DNA from: Crambe crambe
Taxonomy: Eukaryota > Porifera > Demospongiae > Poecilosclerida > Crambeidae
Assembly: GCA_963924555.1 (NCBI GenBank)
Contig: OZ004597.1
Location: 5,226,404 to 5,290,403 of the forward strand
DNA: 64,000 nt
Reading direction: 5' to 3'
The notes beneath the pieces are model-generated. The model was given only the letters and a program-made list of their open reading frames with translations. It ran no database searches and was not told the origin of the DNA. Positions 22,741 through 64,000 of the stretch are shown here, piece after piece (position 1 is the first letter of the stretch; each line of letters begins with the position of its first letter). A program made the translations under genes and the position numbers.

Positions 22741-23943
22741 TGTTCTCCCTATCATTTCTTATGCTTCATTTGCTACCCTTTGTGCTGAGCAAGACACAGA
22801 ATCAGTGCATCCTGGTAGCTACCTCTTCCTCTCAAAAATTCGGCGAGGATACTATCGAGAATTTTTTTGTGAAGAAAGTGCAGTAGTTATTTGACTTCAT
22901 TTCACTATAATTTTACCTCATATTTCACCAAGTTCTCAAGATCAGGTGAATATTAATAGTGCAACAAATTGCAGTCAAGTAGTTGGAGTGGTCAGTGAAG
23001 TGGATTCAAAGACAGCTGGGATAATCCACACTGTTGCTAAAAGATTGATCTTGAATGTAACGCTGGTGTCTGCTGTAACACCAACTTTCCTGCCTTTGGT
23101 GAATGTCAACCTGCCCACTGTACTTGACATGAATTGCTCATTCACTATATCCATGGTTTGGTCAGTTTTACAAGTCAATTGAACTGGACTCGTGTTGGCT
23201 TGATAAGTGATGGTACAGCTGAACTTCTGCAGAAGTTACTATTTCAATCAGGATATTAATCCCCTATATTAGATTGAACAAAAATTCCATCTTACAACAA
23301 GTTTTGCAAACAATCAGAGATTATGAAACCCGGATTATCATTATTTCCATGAACATTTGTTCACTGCTAGAAGAAGCATAAAAAATGCTTCTCCTTGACT
23401 CTGAGTCTAGCAATAGTATCCAATCCACTTGTAACTTTGAAGGAGTAACGATGGTGAAAGATTTCTCCATTAAAATAAACTCCACAGACAAAACTGACCG
23501 AAAAATTGCTTATTCAATTTTATTGGACTCAATTTTTGCAGTTACTTTAGTGAGTGAGGGCATGCAAATTTATAATGCTTCATTGGAAGGATCTAGCCAC
23601 TGGTTTAGTTCAATTCAGAAATGGAAATTGCTTGAATAACATCAGTGTAGTTCAAGTGAGAAATGGATCTGAATTTGAAATTGCATGCCATAACTCAGAC
23701 ACTCAACAGCTGAAGTAAATAGTAATACACATCTTGTTTGGGATGCTCATATTTTTTGGTGCTGCTTTTATCATAGTGATTTTTATTCTCTATCTCTTCT
23801 GCAATGAACCTGAAATCAAAGCAACAAGTGTAGCTACCCATCAGCATCAGCATGTTCATTGCTCTCTTTTATATCGTATATTGTTATCTCTTCCAGAACA
23901 TATTAGGAAGGGTATCTGGTGTAACAACTTATTAAATTTGTGA
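22741..23943 (+). pseudogene. Class C (GABA-B/mGluR-like) receptor, decayed
   Basis: It starts with a signal-peptide-like MFSLSFLMLHLLPFVLS at 22742. From 22946 it encodes ligand-binding (ANF-receptor/Venus flytrap) features: CSQVVGVVSEVDSKTAGII, then in a shifted frame VSFTSQLNWTRVGLISDGTA, then TIRDYETRIIIISMNI. Near 23734 a hydrophobic stretch, GMLIFFGAAFIIVIFILYLF, is followed by NEPEIKATS, like the first membrane helix and the IK(A/L)SSP turn of class C receptors. Frameshifts near 23150 and 23235, stop codons, and absence of the remaining six helices show it is dead or grossly incomplete. It is convergent with the giant minus-strand gene that ends 400 bp downstream. Confidence 0.55.
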
Positions 23944-24346
23944 CTATATGCTGAAGGTTTCGTGCACATTTAATATAGTTACAACAGCTCCCAACTACTA
24001 TCCCAAAAAAGGGCCTGAACAGAATCACTTTTCTATCAAGCAAATTATTTTTGACAGGTTTGTAGGTATGAAATTATTATAGCTAATTGAAGCAAATTGC
24101 TTTGCATCTATCATGAAATTTACACATTTCAACAGCCCACGCTTCTCATTTAGAAGTGTTATATATAATAATCATGACATAAGAACAGGATGAGAGTGCA
24201 TAATAGGTCATAGCTATAATTATCATAAAAAAAACTCAACAACTATGTAGCTAGTAACAAATGCAGAATGTATAATAAAAAACCAAAAAAAATAATTAAT
24301 TAGCTAGTATGCAATTACAAAATAATGGACAAAAAAGGAGTTTGTT

Positions 24347-64000
<39,654 letters not shown>

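Overview
The window is animal genomic DNA: AT-rich, full of short phase-consistent GT-AG introns, dispersed inverted-repeat elements, microsatellites, retroelement pieces and modular extracellular domains. The very large array of scavenger receptor cysteine-rich (SRCR) domains, the degenerate class C GPCR and the frequent AGCTAGCTAG words suggest a sponge, probably a demosponge. That placement is inference; no marker gene settles it. I see no rRNA, tRNA or CRISPR array.

Layout: (1) 1-9438, plus strand, the 3' part of a PARP1-type poly(ADP-ribose) polymerase. Its large introns hold RecQ-helicase pseudogene pieces and Tigger/pogo-like transposase remnants. (2) 9439-13585, transposon-rich, dominated by a 3.2 kb element with terminal inverted repeats, a roughly 70-bp minisatellite and the 3' end of a LINE reverse-transcriptase ORF. 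(3) 13586-14145, a short frameshifted coding relic. (4) 15119-18656, plus strand, a six-exon DUF917/S-Me-THD family gene. Its first exon is split by a palindromic LTR-retrotransposon derivative with clean target-site duplications, and an in-frame TAG lies in exon 5. (5) 18657-22740, no gene recognised; small repeats. (6) 22741-23943, plus strand, a decayed class C (GABA-B/mGluR-like) receptor.

(7) 24347 to beyond 64000, minus strand, one giant gene that fills 60 percent of the window. I traced its splice chain exon by exon and every junction is phase-compatible. Protein order is: at least 28 complete SRCR domains plus part of another, two Ig/FN3-like cysteine modules, an HYR-like region, about nine CARDB repeats, a PPC-like and an IPT-like module, YD repeats, an RHS core, an unrecognised hydrophobic/acidic post-core segment, a module resembling the C-terminal parts of giant bacterial surface proteins, an EGF-like domain, a Thr/Ser-rich stalk, one transmembrane segment and a short cytoplasmic tail. 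The part after the SRCR array is about 3,635 residues. The CARDB-to-RHS portion reads like a bacterial giant adhesin or polymorphic-toxin-type protein spliced into an animal membrane receptor. It is loosely parallel to teneurin, but the flanking domains differ. This is the most notable item here.

Also notable: the SRCR domains follow a strict three-domain (A-B-C) higher-order repeat through the whole array; the LTR insertion looks like an integrated self-primed cDNA hairpin; and the giant receptor carries a TAG inside its only transmembrane segment.
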